NCBI RefSeq assembly: GCF_024435355.1
Contig: NZ_JAMJWG010000003.1
Location: forward strand, 248,001-312,000
Reading direction: 5' to 3'
Origin: Streptomyces odontomachi
GTDB taxonomy: Bacteria; Actinomycetota; Actinomycetes; Streptomycetales; Streptomycetaceae
Length of the DNA: 64,000 nucleotides
How positions within the stretch are numbered: the first letter of the stretch is position 1; each line of letters begins with the position of its first letter. The position numbers and the translations under genes were made by a program. Below are positions 9,586-18,245 of this stretch, piece by piece. The notes below the pieces were generated by a model. The model saw only the letters and a program-made list of their open reading frames with translations. It did no database searches and was not told the origin of the DNA.

Positions 9586-9616
9586 TTGCGCGGCACCCCT
9601 GCTGATCAGCTAGAGT
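9586..9616 (+). promoter_or_regulatory. possible promoter of the tRNA-Gly genes
   Basis: TTGCGC at 9586 and TAGAGT at 9611 are spaced by 19 bases and lie 60 bases before the first tRNA-Gly. The rest of the gene-free stretch 9226-9585 shows a perfect 12-bp palindrome CCTGCCGGCAGG at 9241-9252, possibly part of the lsr2-like terminator, and nothing else recognisable. Confidence 0.45.
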
Positions 9617-9676
9617 CTGGAGCACACCGAGCGGTGAACGGGCCGAAAGGCCGGATTCATCACCTCGGAGTGTCTT

Positions 9677-9748
9677 GCGGGTGTAGTTCAGTAGTAGAAC
9701 ACCCCCTTTCCAAGGGGGAGGCGCAGTGTGCAATTCCTGTCACCCGCT
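9677..9748 (+). tRNA. tRNA-Gly (anticodon UCC), divergent D- and T-loops
   Basis: The acceptor GCGGGTG/CACCCGC, D stem GTTC/GAAC and anticodon stem CCCCC/GGGGG with loop TTTCCAA are perfect and give anticodon UCC. Two core features are abnormal. The D-loop reads AGTAGTA, so the usual GG is AG. The T-arm reads GCAGTGTGCAATTCCTGT, where GTGC replaces the usual TTCG/TTCA and one base is extra. CCA is not encoded. The gene is the first of three glycine tRNA genes in the same direction. Confidence 0.85.
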
Positions 9749-9848
9749 CTGCATCAGGCATCGATCCGAAGCTGTGGCTTCGGGTCACTCCTGTGGATCA
9801 GGTAAGCTTGTGTGCGCACCGACCAGTGGAAGCTGGTTCGGATGCAGT

Positions 9849-9921
9849 GCGGACGTAGCTCAGTTGGTAGAGCGCAACCTTGCCAAGGTTGAGGTCGCGA
9901 GTTCGAGCCTCGTCGTCCGCT
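9849..9921 (+). tRNA. tRNA-Gly (anticodon GCC), copy 1
   Basis: A complete cloverleaf: acceptor GCGGACG/CGTCCGC, anticodon loop CTTGCCAA giving GCC, canonical T-loop GTTCGAGCC, discriminator T. CCA is not encoded. It is identical to the copy at 10119. Confidence 0.97.
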
Positions 9922-9924
9922 CGG

Positions 9925-9957
9925 AAAGAAGCCCCGGTTCATCGCCGGGGCTTCTTT
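9925..9957 (+). terminator. terminator after tRNA-Gly copy 1
   Basis: AAAGAAGCCCCGG pairs with CCGGGGCTTCTTT around a short loop and ends in T residues, a good intrinsic terminator directly behind the tRNA. Confidence 0.85.
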
Positions 9958-10118
9958 AGTGTGCATACCTGGATCCCCCAGGCCGTGTGGCCCGGCTCGC
10001 GCAGCCACGTGGTTGGGTATAGTGACTTCTCGCCGGTAAACGGTGTACGCCCGGGTGGTGACGGATCGGGGGTACGCAAGCCGTGAAGCGGTGCGCGGCC
10101 GTGAGCAGTCGGTCGTCT

Positions 10119-10191
10119 GCGGACGTAGCTCAGTTGGTAGAGCGCAACCTTGCCAAGGTTGAGGTCGCGAGTTCGAGCCTCGTCGTCCGCT
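10119..10191 (+). tRNA. tRNA-Gly (anticodon GCC), copy 2
   Basis: The sequence is identical to the tRNA at 9849-9921. It has its own upstream region with a TATAGT -10-like hexamer at 10018-10023 and its own terminator, so it is probably transcribed independently. Confidence 0.97.
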
Positions 10192-10197
10192 CCACGA

Positions 10198-10228
10198 AAT
10201 CCCCCGGTGGCCCGGCCACCGGGGGATT
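10198..10228. terminator. terminator between tRNA-Gly copy 2 and purC
   Basis: AATCCCCCGGTGG pairs with CCACCGGGGGATT. It is symmetrical and lies between convergent transcription units, so it probably works both ways. Confidence 0.8.
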
Positions 10229-10236
10229 CGCCATTC

Positions 10237-11157
10237 CTACGCCCCGTTCGCGCCCTTGGGCGACCAGGCCAGGCCGGTCAGCCGCTCGTACGCCTCCACG
10301 TACTTGGCGCTCGTGGCCTCCCTCACGTCCTGCGGCAGCTCCGGCGGCGGCTGCTCGCTGGCGCGGTCCCAGCCGGACTCCGGCGACGTCAGCCAGTTGC
10401 GTACGAACTGCTTGTCGTAGGACGGCTGCGAGCGCCCCGGCTGCCACTGGTCGGCGGGCCAGAAACGGGAGGAGTCGGGGGTGAGCACCTCGTCCGCAAG
10501 GACCAGCGTGTCTCCGTCGAAGCCGAACTCGAACTTGGTGTCCGCCAGGATGATCCCGCGGTCCCTGGCGATGTCGCGGGCCCGGCTGTAGACGGCGAGC
10601 GTCGCCTGGCGCAGCTGGGCGGCGGTGTCCGCACCGATCTGGCGGGCCACCTCCTCGTACGAGACGTTCTCGTCGTGCTCGCCGACCGCCGCCTTCGTCG
10701 CCGGGGTGAAGATCGCCGCGGGCAGCTCCGAGCCGTCCGCCAGGCCCTCCGGCAGTGCAAGACCGCACACCGTCCTGCTCTCCCGGTACTCGAGCAGACC
10801 CGAACCGGTCAGGTAGCCGCGTGCCACGCACTCCACCGGCACCATCGCGAGCGACCTGCACACCAGCGCCCGACCCTCCCACTCGGCCGGCGCGGCAGCG
10901 GGGAGCTCGGTGCTGATCACATGGTTCGGGGCGAGGTCGGCGAGCTGGTCGAACCACCACAGGGAGAGTTGCGTGAGCACCCGGCCCTTGTCCGGGATCT
11001 CGGTGGGCAGCACCCAGTCGAAGGCGGAGATGCGGTCGCTGGCGACCATCACGAGATCGCCCGACCCGGTCTGGTACAGGTCGCGCACCTTGCCGGTGTG
11101 CAGATGCACCAGGCCCGGCACCTGGAGCGGCTCGGGCTTGTCGACGAATCCGGACAC
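10237..11157 (-). CDS. purC: phosphoribosylaminoimidazole-succinocarboxamide synthase (SAICAR synthetase)
   Basis: A 306-residue PurC that joins CAIR and aspartate with ATP. Visible motifs are HTGKVRDLYQ (nucleotide binding), VASDRISAFDWVLPTEIPDKG and VADTKFEFGF in the family form ILADTKFEFG. I chose the GTG at 11157 because GGGAGGA stands just upstream and the protein then begins SGFVDKPEPLQVPGL. It is the only purine gene here without a purine neighbour. Confidence 0.96.
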   Translation of the reverse strand: MSGFVDKPEPLQVPGLVHLHTGKVRDLYQTGSGDLVMVASDRISAFDWVLPTEIPDKGRVLTQLSLWWFDQLADLAPNHVISTELPAAAPAEWEGRALVCRSLAMVPVECVARGYLTGSGLLEYRESRTVCGLALPEGLADGSELPAAIFTPATKAAVGEHDENVSYEEVARQIGADTAAQLRQATLAVYSRARDIARDRGIILADTKFEFGFDGDTLVLADEVLTPDSSRFWPADQWQPGRSQPSYDKQFVRNWLTSPESGWDRASEQPPPELPQDVREATSAKYVEAYERLTGLAWSPKGANGA

Positions 11158-11522
11158 GGTTCCTCCCGTGCTTGAGATGTACGGCGCCCGCGGGCCGTCG
11201 CTGAGCATCGTGGAACGGGCGGTGGGCCCCCGTTCATCATGAACGGTCTGGAGGACATCGCGGGTGCGTGGACGGTCGTGGACGGTCCGCACAGCCATGA
11301 AGGATCCACACAGCCATGAAGGTTCCAGCCGACCGTGGACGTTCTGAACAGCAGTGGACGGACGAGACGGCCACGGACGGTCTCGTCCGGCCACGAACGG
11401 TCCACACGGGCACGGACGGTCATGGACGGTCATGGACGGGCCAAGCGGCTCAATTCTCCTTCACCCGTCCGCCGCCACACGGCCCGGGGGCGTCTGCGGG
11501 TGCAAAAGGCCGATCGGGGGTC
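11158..11522. repeat. gene-free stretch with short GGACGGTC-type repeats
   Basis: This 365-bp space between purC and the next gene is filled from about 11240 to 11446 with variants of GGACGGTC and GAACGGTC in both orientations. It also holds two copies of CACAGCCATGAAGG near 11290-11325 and two of CATGGACGGT near 11419-11438. No gene is supported. The purC promoter must lie here. Confidence 0.5.
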
Positions 11523-13043
11523 TCAGTCCCGCTTGCAGATACGGTCCAGCAGGTTCGCCGTGGCGCGCTGGATACGGGGGTCGACATGGCCGGGGCGGTC
11601 GAGCGCCGGGGACCAGGCGAACGTTCCGGATGCGAAGACGAGAGCGCCGGATGGTGCCCGGTACAGCGATGTCTCCTGGTGCCGCAGGGCGCCGTCGGTG
11701 TCGCGGTACGGGGAGTGCGCGAGCAGGATGCGGCGCAGGTGCTCGGGCAGCCGGGTGCGCGGGAAGTAGCGGTCCGCCTCGCCTGCGACGAGACCCGGGA
11801 GCTCGTCCCCCTCGTGCGCGCCGGTCGCCTCCCACAGCCAGTGGTCGGCGTTGCGCACCACGAGCGGATGCGGCTCGGGGACGCGGCCCGCGTACTGGAT
11901 GCCCAGCAGCTGCTGCTCGGAACGGTCGACCTCCCGCCACAGCGCCGGCCGCCCGGGGCCGCGGCGCTTGCGGCAGGTCAGCAGCCGGTCGGGCACCCCG
12001 GACGGCGACGGGCCCAGCTCGACCTGCCAGTACATGGTGTTCGCGGACAGGAACACCAGCGAGGTGCCGCGGTCACGGGCTTCCTCCGTGGCCCGCCGCA
12101 TGTTGGCCGACCAGTACTCGTCGTGGCCGGGGAAGACCAGCCCGCGGTAGCGGCCCGGGTCGATACGGCCGGCGTGCAGGTCGCGGGTGTCGGCGTAGGC
12201 GAGGTCGTAGCCGTAGCGTTCCGCCCAGCGGATGAAGTCGTAGGCGTGCCCGACGTGCAGCGGCAGGCCGGCGCCGGCGTACGGGCGGTCGAAGGAGACC
12301 GTGACCGCGGCGTCCTCCTCGCCGAGCAGCCGGCCCCGGTGGTCCCACGCGTGGTAGAGGCTGGCGCCGGTGTGACCGTCCTCCGGGTAGAGGTTGTACG
12401 CCTGCCAGGTGACGTCCGGCAGGAGCAGCAGCAGGTCCGCCGGGCGGTTGTCGCGGACCGTGAAGGGGATGTGGGACCGGTAGCCGTCGACGGTGGTGAG
12501 CACCGCCACGTACGCCCCCACGCTCCACTGCGCCGGGATCTGCAACCGCCACGACAGCCACCAGTGGTGGCAGGAGACCGTGCGGTCGGCGGTGAGCGGG
12601 GCGGGCTGCACGATGCCGGAGAGCCGCGGACTCGTGCCGATCTTCGCCGCGCCGTCGCCCGCGTAGTGGCCGATGCGGTAGATGTCCACGTTGAACTGCT
12701 GCGGCGGGTCGACGGTGACGTGGAAGTCGATCGCCTCACCCGGGGCCGCGGCGCCCGGCGAGACGAACCCCTTGATCTGGCGGTGCACGTCATCGGCGGT
12801 GCGCGGCCCGGTGGCCGGGCGCTGGTGGGGGATGTTCGCGGCACCGGGGGCCGGGGCGTGATCGACGTACCAGGGGACGACATGGCCGGTGTCGTCGAAG
12901 TAGTTCTCACTGCCGCGCAGCCAGGGCAGCGGACCCTGCCCGAAGGGATCGGTCACGGCGTGCGCCAGTGCTCCCGACTCCCAACGGCGGATCGGCTCGC
13001 CCTGCCGTCCCACCCCGCCGGCTCTCAGCCCGTTGGATCCCAT
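11523..13043 (-). CDS. N,N-dimethylformamidase beta-subunit-like protein
   Basis: A 506-residue protein related to the large subunit of N,N-dimethylformamidase. It shows the characteristic central region (FNVDIYRIGHYAGDGA, LLLPDVTWQAYNLYPEDGHT, YDLAYADTRDLH, VFPGHDEYWSANMR). The DMFase large subunit uses a mononuclear iron held by two Tyr and a Glu; the FPGHDEYW segment is the most conserved part. No signal peptide is obvious. Activity on formamides is unproven, because many actinobacterial homologues are orphan. Start is ATG at 13043, preceded by GGAGGGGAG. Confidence 0.8.
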   Translation of the reverse strand: MGSNGLRAGGVGRQGEPIRRWESGALAHAVTDPFGQGPLPWLRGSENYFDDTGHVVPWYVDHAPAPGAANIPHQRPATGPRTADDVHRQIKGFVSPGAAAPGEAIDFHVTVDPPQQFNVDIYRIGHYAGDGAAKIGTSPRLSGIVQPAPLTADRTVSCHHWWLSWRLQIPAQWSVGAYVAVLTTVDGYRSHIPFTVRDNRPADLLLLLPDVTWQAYNLYPEDGHTGASLYHAWDHRGRLLGEEDAAVTVSFDRPYAGAGLPLHVGHAYDFIRWAERYGYDLAYADTRDLHAGRIDPGRYRGLVFPGHDEYWSANMRRATEEARDRGTSLVFLSANTMYWQVELGPSPSGVPDRLLTCRKRRGPGRPALWREVDRSEQQLLGIQYAGRVPEPHPLVVRNADHWLWEATGAHEGDELPGLVAGEADRYFPRTRLPEHLRRILLAHSPYRDTDGALRHQETSLYRAPSGALVFASGTFAWSPALDRPGHVDPRIQRATANLLDRICKRD

Positions 13044-13433
13044 GTGTGCTCCCCTCCCTCGTCCCCGGCCCGGCGCACCGCGCACCCGGCGTGCGGGCGC
13101 ATGCGCCCGGGTGTACGAGCGCGATGCGCCTGCGCGAGGGCGTGTGGTCACGCCTGCGCGTGCGGGTGCGTGTCGAGTGCGGCCGGGTCCTGGTGCGCCC
13201 GTACGTACTCGTGGTGCGCCTGCGTCGGTCGGGCCTGCGCCCTCGTCGTACGCCCGCATTCGGCGTACGCGCGTGCTGTCGCGTGCACGCACGTGTCCTG
13301 TGCACGCATGTGTCATGCGGGCGGTCCGACCTCCGCCGGACTCAGCACATCACACTACGCATGCGAGCCCTAACGGTTCGTCGCTACGGAAGACGCCAAG
13401 GACGTCTTTCCGTGTTGTTGACGTTATTGACCT
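13044..13433. other. gene-free stretch, alternating GTGCG-rich low complexity
   Basis: About 390 bp with no supported gene. The part from about 13060 to 13330 is rich in short GTGCG, CGTGC and GCGTGT steps on both strands. The promoter of the dimethylformamidase-like gene is expected near 13050-13100. AT content rises at 13380-13435, before the convergent boundary. Confidence 0.4.
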
Positions 13434-15980
13434 TTAAACGAGACGTACTGGTTTTTCGGGACGAACACCGATACGGGTGAGCCAGCCGCGCAAAGGTTCG
13501 GGGTCGCCGTCCTCGATCAGGGTCAGCACATGCGGCCCGAGATCCGCCGCGCGCTCGCCGTCGACCAGCAGGGACGGTCCGTCGAGCCAGTCGAGGCCGG
13601 GGGCGGCGCCGGCGGTGTCGACGGCGGCGCAGCAGACCATCGCCGTGACATGGTCCGCGAGCAGCTCACGGCCGGTGCGGGGCGGCTGCATCGGGAAGAG
13701 CGGGAGCATGCCGTCGTCCCACAGCGCGTCCTCGGGCCGTCGCCCGCCCGCACCGGCGGTCTGTCCCGCCCGCTGCTCCTGCTCCTGGCGCACGGCCTCC
13801 TCCCTGGCCAGCTCGGCGCTGAGTCCGGCGGCGAGCGCGGCGGCGGGGGTGGGGGGTGCGGCCGGGGCGGTCTGGGTGGCGGGGGTGGTCCGGGTCGCGA
13901 GTGCGGGGGGTGTAGGGGATGTGGTCGGTGCGGGAAACGGGTCACTGGGGGCGGTTGGAGCGGTGGGGGGCGCTGTTTCGGGGGCGGGTTTCTTGGTGGT
14001 GACGGTGGGTTCCTCGGTGTGGGAGGCGGCGCCTCCGACCGCGTCCTCCACTCCGGCGGCTCCGGCGGCGCCCGCGTCCGAGATGGCGTGCCCGGGCGGA
14101 GCCGTCAGGTGCTCCAGCACGCGGGCCAGGCTCGACCCGGACCCGGAGCCGGACCCGGAACCGGAACCGGCCCCGGAGCCAGAACCGGACCCGAACGGGA
14201 ACGGGTCCGTGGCCCGGCCCAAGGCCGCCGACGCCGACGCCGACGCCGACGCGGCACCATGCCCGGCGTCCGCAGCCGCCCCGTCGCCTGCCCCCGCCTT
14301 GCCGTCGGCTCCTGAGGTGACCGCGGCTCCGGCCGGCTGCCGTATGCCCAGGGAGTCGAGGACCCGGTGCAGTCGGGCGGCGTCGATGCGCCATTTGCGG
14401 TCGACGATCTCCGCGGGGTACGCCTGCCAGTCCACCGGCGCCCAGTCGGGCCCGGGCTTCGCGGGGCCGCCGTGGAAGAGCCGGGCGGCAAGCAGCGATG
14501 CGGCCTCGTCCACGCTGCCCGGTTCCTCCAGCAGATCGCAGGCGGGCCGCTCGCCGAGCCGGGAAGCGAAGCCTTCGGCGAGCCGGTCGCGCCGGGACAG
14601 CTCGGTGAGGGCGGCCACCACGCCCGCGTCCAGCCGCGAGGGCCAGCGCCCCATCCGCCAGGCCGGCAACGCCACCCTCGTCAGCAGCCGGTCCCACCCC
14701 GCGTACGCGAGCCCGACCTGCTCCTGGGCGACGATCCGCAGCCCGTAATCCACAGCCTGTGCATGCCGCGCGGCCGCCGCGGCCACGCCGCGCTCCATCT
14801 CGGCCGCGTGCACCCGGCACCCGCGCAACAGCAACCGGGCGGTCCAGCCCGCGCCGCGCAAAACGGTGCCCACCACAGGGCCGCGCCCCGGCGTCGTGGC
14901 GACGGCGACCGCCGCGTCAAGGCCGCGTACGAAGCGCCGGGCGGCGGCGATGTCCGGGTGCGCCGACGGTCCCGTACCGGCGACGACGGGAGCGAGCACC
15001 GCGCGTAGCTCGTCGACTCGCATCCACCACAGGAAGGGAGAACCGATGACCAGCACGGGAGCGGCACTACTGCGGCGCCTCCATGCGCGGAGCGCACGGG
15101 TGCGGCGGGGGGCTCGGGGGGCGCCAGGAGCGCCGGGCGCACCGGTCGTGCGCCGCCTGGCGGTCCCCAAGCCGCCACGTCGCCAACGATGCCCGCGGCG
15201 GCTGCGCGCGCCTGGTTCGGACCAGAGGGCTGCGCCGGGTGCGGCGGCCGCGGCGCCGATTCCGGTGGACTGCTCGTCGGATCGACTGGTGTCATCGGGG
15301 GCGCCGGAACCGCCGGAGCAGCCGGAATCGCCGGAACCCCAAGATCCTCCCGGTCCTCCCGGTCCTGTTGCCCCTGCCGGTCCGGGGGCGTGGTGGAGTC
15401 CGTCTGCCGGGTCGCCCGGCCAGTCGCGGTCGGGGTCATGGTGCCGGTCCGCGTCGCCGTCGCGGCTCCCGTCCTGGTCGCGGCCTCGGTCCGCCGCCGA
15501 ACCGTGCGCCGGGTCCTGGGCTGAGCCGTGTGCGAGGCCCTCCATCAGGTCCTGAGCCGGGTCCTGCGACGCCGGGTGGGTGCGGTCCTCCAGCCAGCTG
15601 TCGCAGTCCGGGGTGAGGGCTATGGCGGACGGTGCGGGGACTTCGAGCCGGTCCGCCAGGTCACGAACCAGCTGGTACAGATCGGGTGCCGCGGCCTCGG
15701 GGATGGTCACGGTGGGGCTCATGGCGGGGCGGGCCCGCGCCACGACGAGCCCGAAGACGACCGCAGTGACCAGCACCACCAGTGCAAGCGCGGTCACCAC
15801 CCAGCATGCGGCGGCCCAGCCCGCGCCGCCGAAGTAACCGGTGGAACGGCCGACCTGTAGCACCACGGCCACGGCGGCAGGCAGCAGGGCGACACCCGCG
15901 GCTCTGCCACGGACACGGAGCAGGGCCAGAGCCCGCGAGCGCGCAGCCCGCGCACCGGCCTGCGACGCCATACCGGACAC
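13434..15980 (-). CDS. membrane protein with degenerate M48-peptidase-like domain
   Basis: A protein of about 848 residues. Two hydrophobic segments lie near the N-terminus (RAAGVALLPAAVAVVLQV and CWVVTALALVVLVTAVVFGL). Next comes a domain resembling the start of M48 metallopeptidases (DLYQLVRDLADRLEVPAPSA, then after a long Gly/Asp/Pro insert LVIGSPFLWWMRVDELRAVL). The HExxH zinc motif expected after this point is replaced by LAPVVAGTGPSAHP, so peptidase activity is unlikely. A Ser-Gly repeat and a Pro/Thr/Ala-rich linker precede a conserved C-terminus. The GTG at 15980 is preferred because AAGGGGGTGA precedes it; ATG at 15971 is an alternative. Confidence 0.65.
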   Translation of the reverse strand: MSGMASQAGARAARSRALALLRVRGRAAGVALLPAAVAVVLQVGRSTGYFGGAGWAAACWVVTALALVVLVTAVVFGLVVARARPAMSPTVTIPEAAAPDLYQLVRDLADRLEVPAPSAIALTPDCDSWLEDRTHPASQDPAQDLMEGLAHGSAQDPAHGSAADRGRDQDGSRDGDADRHHDPDRDWPGDPADGLHHAPGPAGATGPGGPGGSWGSGDSGCSGGSGAPDDTSRSDEQSTGIGAAAAAPGAALWSEPGARSRRGHRWRRGGLGTARRRTTGAPGAPGAPRAPRRTRALRAWRRRSSAAPVLVIGSPFLWWMRVDELRAVLAPVVAGTGPSAHPDIAAARRFVRGLDAAVAVATTPGRGPVVGTVLRGAGWTARLLLRGCRVHAAEMERGVAAAAARHAQAVDYGLRIVAQEQVGLAYAGWDRLLTRVALPAWRMGRWPSRLDAGVVAALTELSRRDRLAEGFASRLGERPACDLLEEPGSVDEAASLLAARLFHGGPAKPGPDWAPVDWQAYPAEIVDRKWRIDAARLHRVLDSLGIRQPAGAAVTSGADGKAGAGDGAAADAGHGAASASASASAALGRATDPFPFGSGSGSGAGSGSGSGSGSGSSLARVLEHLTAPPGHAISDAGAAGAAGVEDAVGGAASHTEEPTVTTKKPAPETAPPTAPTAPSDPFPAPTTSPTPPALATRTTPATQTAPAAPPTPAAALAAGLSAELAREEAVRQEQEQRAGQTAGAGGRRPEDALWDDGMLPLFPMQPPRTGRELLADHVTAMVCCAAVDTAGAAPGLDWLDGPSLLVDGERAADLGPHVLTLIEDGDPEPLRGWLTRIGVRPEKPVRLV

Positions 15981-16340
15981 GTCGGATGTCACCCCCTTCT
16001 GCCGCTTCTCCGCTGCCCGCCCGGCGTGCGCTGCCCCAGCCGCCGCGGACGGACACCCATGGCATTGCTCACTCCCCCACTGTGGCACCCGCCACAAACA
16101 TCGCAATGTCAGTGGGGCCAAGTGCCGGAATGCTTGCGCCGCACCCTAGTTGGGGCCCTGATACCCGTCAGCCAGATGGTTCAGTGGTCACTCGATGGAA
16201 TGGCTTTGGGTAAAGCCGGGTGACGGATGGGGGTGTGGCGGGGCAGGGTGTCGCGCCCCGGCCGGCGAGGTCGCCGGAGGTCGTCGTGACGGCCGGAGGC
16301 ACCTCAAGGCACCTCGAGGCGCTTCGGGCGCTTGAGCGCT

Positions 16341-16475
16341 GCGTTTGAACGCGTTTGAACGCGTTTGGGTGTGCCTAGACGCGTCTGGACGCGTCTGGAC
16401 GCATCTGAACGCGTCCGGCGGAGCGACTGGCTGCGAGCTTGCGGGCTGCGGGCTGCGGGCTGCGGGCTGCGGGCT
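16341..16475. repeat. two tandem arrays, 10-bp and 7-bp units, between purD and the membrane protein gene
   Basis: Eight 10-bp units of the form GCGTTTGAAC / GCGTCTGGAC run from 16341 to 16420. Five perfect 7-bp units GCGGGCT follow at 16441-16475. The remainder of the gene-free stretch 15981-16340 shows no gene; a relatively AT-rich patch at 16070-16200 may hold the membrane protein promoter. Confidence 0.75.
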
Positions 16476-16513
16476 GTCGAACGAAGCAGCTTGCCTCCAC
16501 GTCTACGCCGTGC

Positions 16514-17827
16514 CTACACCCGCGTTTCCGCCTTCGCCGCCTCTGCCGCCTCTGCCGCCTTCGCCGCAATGTCGGTGCGGTGCTGGGAGCCGTCGAGGCG
16601 GATCCGGCCGATCGCGGTGTACGCGCGTACGCGGGCCTGCACGAGGTCCGCGCCGGTGGCCGTCACCGAGAGCACCCGTCCGCCCGCGCTGACCACGTGC
16701 GCACCGTCCTGTCGCGTGCCGGCGTGCAGGACGTAGGCGTGCGGCCCATCCTGGTTCGCGACTTCGGCAAGCCCGTCGATGGGATCGCCGGTGCGGGGCG
16801 TGCCCGGGTAGTTGTGCGAGGCGACCACCACGGTGACCGCCGCTTCGTCGTTCCAGCGCAACGGCGCGAGTTCGTCGAGGGTGCCCTTCGCCGCGGCAAG
16901 CAGCAGGCCGGCGAGCGGGGTCTCCAGGCGGGCCAGCACCACCTGGGTCTCGGGGTCACCGAAGCGGGCGTTGAACTCGACGACACGCACCCCACGGGAG
17001 GTGAGGGCGAGCCCCGCGTACAGCAGTCCGGAGAACGGCGTGCCACGCCGCCGCATCTCGTCGACGGTGGGCTGGAGCACCGTCTGGAGGACGTCGTCGA
17101 CCAGCTTGGGGTCGGCCCAGGGCAGCGGAGAGTAGGCGCCCATGCCGCCGGTGTTCGGGCCGGCGTCACCGTCGAGGGCGCGCTTGAAGTCCTGGGCGGG
17201 CTGGAGCGGTACCACCGTGGTGCCGTCGGTGACCGCGAAGAGCGAGACCTCGGGACCGTCCAGGTACTCCTCGATGACGACCCGGCCCTCGGGCTTCTCG
17301 GAGCCGGAGGGCGTCCCCGTGCAGGCGCGTGCGTGCGCCCGGGCGGCCTCGATGTCGTCTGTGACGACGACGCCCTTGCCGGCGGCGAGTCCATCGTCCT
17401 TGACGACGTACGGCGCTCCGAACGCGTCGAGGGCCTCGTCGATCTCTTCGGGGGTGGTGCAGACGTAGCTGCGTGCCGTGGGCACCGCGGCGGCCGCCAT
17501 CACCTCCTTGGCGAACGCCTTGGAACCCTCCAGCTCGGCGGCCTGGCGCGACGGCCCGAAGCAGGGGATGTCCGCGGCTCGCACGACATCGGCGACCCCG
17601 GCGACCAGCGGCGCCTCGGGGCCGACCACGACGAGCCCGACGCCGAGCTGCTCGGCGAGGTGGGCCACGGCGGCGCCGTCGAGGGGGTCGATGGCGTGCG
17701 TCTCTGCGATCTCTGCGATGCCCGCGTTACCGGGGGCGCAGTGCAGGGCGGTGACGCCGGGGTCGAGGGACAGGGAGCGACACAGGGCGTGCTCACGCGC
17801 GCCGCTGCCGATAACGAGGACCTTCAC
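16514..17827 (-). CDS. purD: phosphoribosylamine-glycine ligase (GAR synthetase)
   Basis: A 437-residue ATP-grasp enzyme converting PRA, glycine and ATP to GAR. Motifs in order are [69 protein letters not shown] and [13 protein letters not shown]. The GTG at 17827 matches the family start; no Shine-Dalgarno sequence precedes it. The C-terminus carries a short Ala/Glu/Lys-rich tail encoded by GCC-rich repeats. It lies downstream of the three tRNA-like units on the same strand. Confidence 0.96.
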   Translation of the reverse strand: MKVLVIGSGAREHALCRSLSLDPGVTALHCAPGNAGIAEIAETHAIDPLDGAAVAHLAEQLGVGLVVVGPEAPLVAGVADVVRAADIPCFGPSRQAAELEGSKAFAKEVMAAAAVPTARSYVCTTPEEIDEALDAFGAPYVVKDDGLAAGKGVVVTDDIEAARAHARACTGTPSGSEKPEGRVVIEEYLDGPEVSLFAVTDGTTVVPLQPAQDFKRALDGDAGPNTGGMGAYSPLPWADPKLVDDVLQTVLQPTVDEMRRRGTPFSGLLYAGLALTSRGVRVVEFNARFGDPETQVVLARLETPLAGLLLAAAKGTLDELAPLRWNDEAAVTVVVASHNYPGTPRTGDPIDGLAEVANQDGPHAYVLHAGTRQDGAHVVSAGGRVLSVTATGADLVQARVRAYTAIGRIRLDGSQHRTDIAAKAAEAAEAAKAETRV

Positions 17828-17961
17828 GGCAGTCAGCGTAACCGCCGAGCGATGGCGCCCGATACGCGCTCGTCTCACCCTTCGATACGGCTCGTCTCAT
17901 CCACCCGGTCTCCCGAGGCGGAAATCCTGCGACGCCGACGAACGGCCGACGTGGCAGGCGG

Positions 17962-18057
17962 CGGAGAGGGCAGGATTCGAACCTGCGCGGACCCAAAGAT
18001 CCAACCCACCGAGCCGAAGCCCGAAGGTCCCCGATAAACCACTCCGGGCACCTCTCC
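17962..18057 (-). ncRNA. class II tRNA-like RNA without anticodon loop, copy 1 (3'-most)
   Basis: Read on the minus strand, the 96-nt unit has a 7-bp acceptor stem GGAGAGG/CCTCTCC with discriminator G. The D stem is CCCG/CGGG with a normal loop containing AGTGGTTTA. The T arm GCAGG-TTCGAAT-CCTGC is perfect. A variable arm pairs GGATC with GGTCC. The anticodon arm is not canonical: CCTTCGGGC pairs imperfectly with GCTCGGTGG around a TTCG tetraloop, leaving no 7-base loop. It differs from copies 2 and 3 only outside the unit. G73 and the long variable arm resemble tRNA-Ser. A pseudogene cannot be excluded. Confidence 0.55.
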
Positions 18058-18103
18058 CAGTCCCAACATTCCCAGCCCAGCCACCCACACAAGACCAGAC
18101 CAG

Positions 18104-18199
18104 CGGAGAGGGCAGGATTCGAACCTGCGCGGACCCAAAGATCCAACCCACCGAGCCGAAGCCCGAAGGTCCCCGATAAACCACTCCGGGCACCTCTCC
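18104..18199 (-). ncRNA. class II tRNA-like RNA without anticodon loop, copy 2
   Basis: This unit is identical to the one at 17962-18057 and lies exactly 142 bp away. The 46-bp spacers on its two sides differ from each other at one base only, so the array arose by recent tandem duplication or is kept uniform by gene conversion. Confidence 0.55.
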
Positions 18200-18245
18200 C
18201 AGTCCCAACAATCCCAGCCCAGCCACCCACACAAGACCAGACCAG

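Noticed and set aside
13044..13316. N-terminal extension of the dimethylformamidase-like protein
   Set aside because: The extra 91 codons are Arg/Thr/His-rich low complexity, and a good ribosome-binding site precedes 13043.
16439..18037. Open frame of 532 codons across purD on the plus strand
   Set aside because: Antisense to purD and continues into the tRNA-like array; no domain is recognisable.
17962..18057. Ordinary tRNA-Ser or tRNA-Sec gene
   Set aside because: No placement of a 5-bp stem with a 7-base anticodon loop works, and the acceptor and D arms do not match the long tRNA-Sec pattern.
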